Source: Dehalococcoidia bacterium
Lineage (GTDB): Bacteria > Chloroflexota > Dehalococcoidia > GIF9 > AB-539-J10
DNA: 7,481 nt
Assembly: GCA_004377135.1 (NCBI GenBank)
Contig: SOHS01000177.1
Location: 1-7,481 of the forward strand
Direction: 5' to 3'
The position numbers were made by a program, and so were the translations under genes. The notes beneath the pieces are model-generated. The model worked only from the letters and a program-made list of their open reading frames with translations, ran no database searches and was not told where the DNA came from. Below, in pieces: positions 6,236-7,481 of this stretch. Numbering within the stretch: the first letter of the stretch is position 1; each line of letters starts with the position of its first letter.

Positions 6236-7081
6236 TTACAGAATTGCCTCTTCATGGCGAGAACACCAGCACTGCATGTTGACAGCCACAGGCATGCTGG
6301 CAATGTGGCAAGGAAAGCTTTCCACGTGAACTGCCAAGGCGGTAACTGTGCCACCATAGCCCATAGCACCGATGCCCAGATTGTTAACTCTTTCCAGAAT
6401 TTCCCTCTCTAAATCAGCAACCTCAAGATCAGGGCTTGGTTCGCCAACTTTGCGTAACAACGCCTTCTTAGCCATAAACATGGTCTTGTCCGTCGTCCCA
6501 CCGATGCCAACACCAATGATAATCGGTGGACAGGGGTTGCTACCAACCTCGTCAACAAGATTAACGACAAAATCTATCACCCCTCGGCGTCCCCTAGCCG
6601 GAGTTAGAACAGTCAGGCGAGAACAATTTTCTGAGCCACCTCCCTTGGGCAAGACGCTAATTTTCAGCCTATCTCCAGGAACTATATCAGTATGAATCAT
6701 AGCTGGTGTGTTATCTTTGGTGTTTACTCTAGCAAAACAAGGCTGACTCACTATGGATTTACGCAAATAGCCCTTATCATACCCCTGGCGCACCCCTTCG
6801 TTGACTGCTGTATAAAGGTCTCCATTGGTTATGTGCACTTCTTGGCCCAGCTCCAACATGACCACGGCGGCACCGGTGTCCTGGCAAAGAGGAATTTGTT
6901 CCTCGCCAGCAATGTTTGCATTTTCCAAGATTTTATCCAGCACATTACGGCAAACAGGAGATTTCTCTTTTTCTTTTGCTTGCCTCAATGCAATTATCAC
7001 ATCTGGGGACAAATAATGGCAAGAATGCTCAAATAAACGACCTATGGTGTTCGTTACGTCACCAGCTTTGATTTCCTTCAT
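6236..7081 (-). CDS. fumA: Class I fumarate hydratase, alpha subunit (N-terminal domain type)
   Basis: A 281-residue protein of the usual length for the alpha subunit of two-chain class I fumarase (or L(+)-tartrate dehydratase). It carries the catalytic [4Fe-4S] cluster that hydrates fumarate to L-malate. Probable cluster ligands are C66 (IPLCQDTG), C184 (SNPCPPIIIGVGIGG) and C271 (VAVNMQCWCSRH). Other family blocks are PKGGGSEN (145-152), GIGAMGYGGTVTALAVHVE (236-254) and HIASMPVAVNMQ (259-270). Extra cysteines occur beside two conserved sites: C153 after GGGSEN and C273 two residues after the ligand C271. The cluster is oxygen-labile in this family, which fits an anaerobe. The gene lies 57 bases after the LarA-family gene and 24 bases before the HdrC-like gene, well away from its beta subunit at 1819-2376. 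The ribosome site is weak (AAAGAAAG adjoining the ATG). The symbol means the alpha chain, not E. coli FumA. Confidence 0.93.
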   Translation of the reverse strand: MKEIKAGDVTNTIGRLFEHSCHYLSPDVIIALRQAKEKEKSPVCRNVLDKILENANIAGEEQIPLCQDTGAAVVMLELGQEVHITNGDLYTAVNEGVRQGYDKGYLRKSIVSQPCFARVNTKDNTPAMIHTDIVPGDRLKISVLPKGGGSENCSRLTVLTPARGRRGVIDFVVNLVDEVGSNPCPPIIIGVGIGGTTDKTMFMAKKALLRKVGEPSPDLEVADLEREILERVNNLGIGAMGYGGTVTALAVHVESFPCHIASMPVAVNMQCWCSRHEEAIL

Positions 7082-7138
7082 CTTTCTTTGCCGGCTTATC
7101 CTGGCTTCCTGATGCTGGCTGCGTTGGATGTTACGTTT

Positions 7139-7481
7139 CTATCCCATTACCTTCGGCACAGTAAGGCTAGCATCCATCAGGAACAGGATTTTTGCCTTTT
7201 CTCCCTTCTTTTCAATTGCTCTATCTAGCGCCTCCTGAACTTCGTGACAAGGTTTGATAAATGCTTGTTCCATATCTTGCTCCGCAAGCCCGGTTACTCC
7301 CCAGATTTCTGCCCGGGTGGCAATCTCAGCCATTTTAGCAGCTTTATGATAACCCAGTTTATAGCCTCGCTCAATTCTTTGCAGAGCTTCCTGAGGAGTT
7401 TTACTGCTGGCCAAGAGATTAAAGTATGCCTCTTCTCCTATGCCAGACCTGCACTCAGAGACAAGTATAAGAATCCCTCCC
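7139..7481 (-). CDS. LarA-family nickel-dependent 2-hydroxyacid racemase, C-terminal fragment (cut by window edge)
   Basis: The open frame runs off the right edge, so only the last 113 residues are visible (codons from 7480). The visible part begins GGILILVSECRSGIGEEAYF and includes RGYKLGYHKAAKMAEIATRA, AEIWGVTGLAEQ and ILFLMDASLTVPKV before the TAG. This matches the C-terminal domain of lactate racemase LarA and relatives: the hydrophobic strand with ECR-G-G, the HKA motif, and a final strand ending in TVPKV. Family knowledge: these cytosolic enzymes use a nickel pincer cofactor to racemise or epimerise 2-hydroxyacids such as lactate, and malate in some members. The nickel- and catalysis-related residues are mostly in the unseen N-terminal part, so activity cannot be judged. 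A TTG at 7414 that could be read as a start is internal to this domain. The gene precedes fumarase alpha by 57 bases, which suggests that the substrate could be malate (inference). Confidence 0.8.
   Translation of the reverse strand, partial: GGILILVSECRSGIGEEAYFNLLASSKTPQEALQRIERGYKLGYHKAAKMAEIATRAEIWGVTGLAEQDMEQAFIKPCHEVQEALDRAIEKKGEKAKILFLMDASLTVPKVMG

Noticed and set aside
6692..7036. Open frame of 114 codons on the + strand opposite fumarase alpha
   Set aside because: It lies wholly within a well-supported gene, shows no recognisable motif, and has no clear ribosome binding site.
7139..7414. Independent 91-residue gene starting at TTG 7414
   Set aside because: The frame continues upstream without a stop to the window edge and encodes more of the LarA C-terminal domain, so this is the end of a larger gene.

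Overview
The window holds nine genes and almost no non-coding DNA. Two genes on the + strand (8-1747) converge on a tightly packed minus-strand gene series (7481 down to 1819) whose beginning lies beyond the right edge. The series encodes oxygen-sensitive enzymes: a two-subunit class I Fe-S fumarase and many iron-sulfur proteins related to heterodisulfide reductase and fumarate reductase. Several genes have clear Shine-Dalgarno sites and the base composition is moderate. Together these point to a strictly anaerobic bacterium. The gene content would suit a Dehalococcoidia-like Chloroflexota, a syntrophic or acetogenic Firmicute, or a sulfate-reducer-like lineage. The sequence alone does not decide between them.

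Left region (+ strand): a fold-type IV PLP enzyme (8-886, aminotransferase or aminodeoxychorismate lyase family) is followed 12 bases later by a TIM-barrel metalloenzyme of the endonuclease IV / xylose isomerase-like family (899-1747). A 71-base convergent gap (1748-1818) separates them from the minus-strand genes. I see no convincing terminator in it.

Right region (minus strand, in transcription order): the C-terminal part of a LarA-family nickel-dependent 2-hydroxyacid racemase (7481-7139, cut by the window), fumarase alpha (7081-6236), an HdrC-like double [4Fe-4S] protein (6211-5804), an HdrB-like protein with two complete CCG motifs (5792-4914), a [2Fe-2S] plus two [4Fe-4S] electron-transfer subunit (4886-4104), a fumarate reductase/succinate dehydrogenase-type flavoprotein (start corrected to 4095, end 2410), and fumarase beta (start corrected to 2376, end 1819). 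Gaps are 8 to 57 bases, so one transcript is likely.

Read together, the minus-strand genes suggest a path 2-hydroxyacid (possibly D-/L-malate) <-> fumarate <-> succinate. The oxidoreductase looks soluble and four-subunit, made of flavoprotein, SdhB-like, HdrB-like and HdrC-like proteins, with no membrane anchor, HdrA or NADH-binding subunit in view. Its architecture resembles archaeal thiol:fumarate reductase (TfrAB) and soluble multi-subunit fumarate reductases more than ordinary membrane-bound Sdh/Frd. The flavoprotein keeps the succinate/fumarate active-site residues but lacks the histidine that normally binds FAD covalently. It also has an extra N-terminal region of about 95 residues and a short C-terminus. 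The electron partner and the physiological direction are the open questions.
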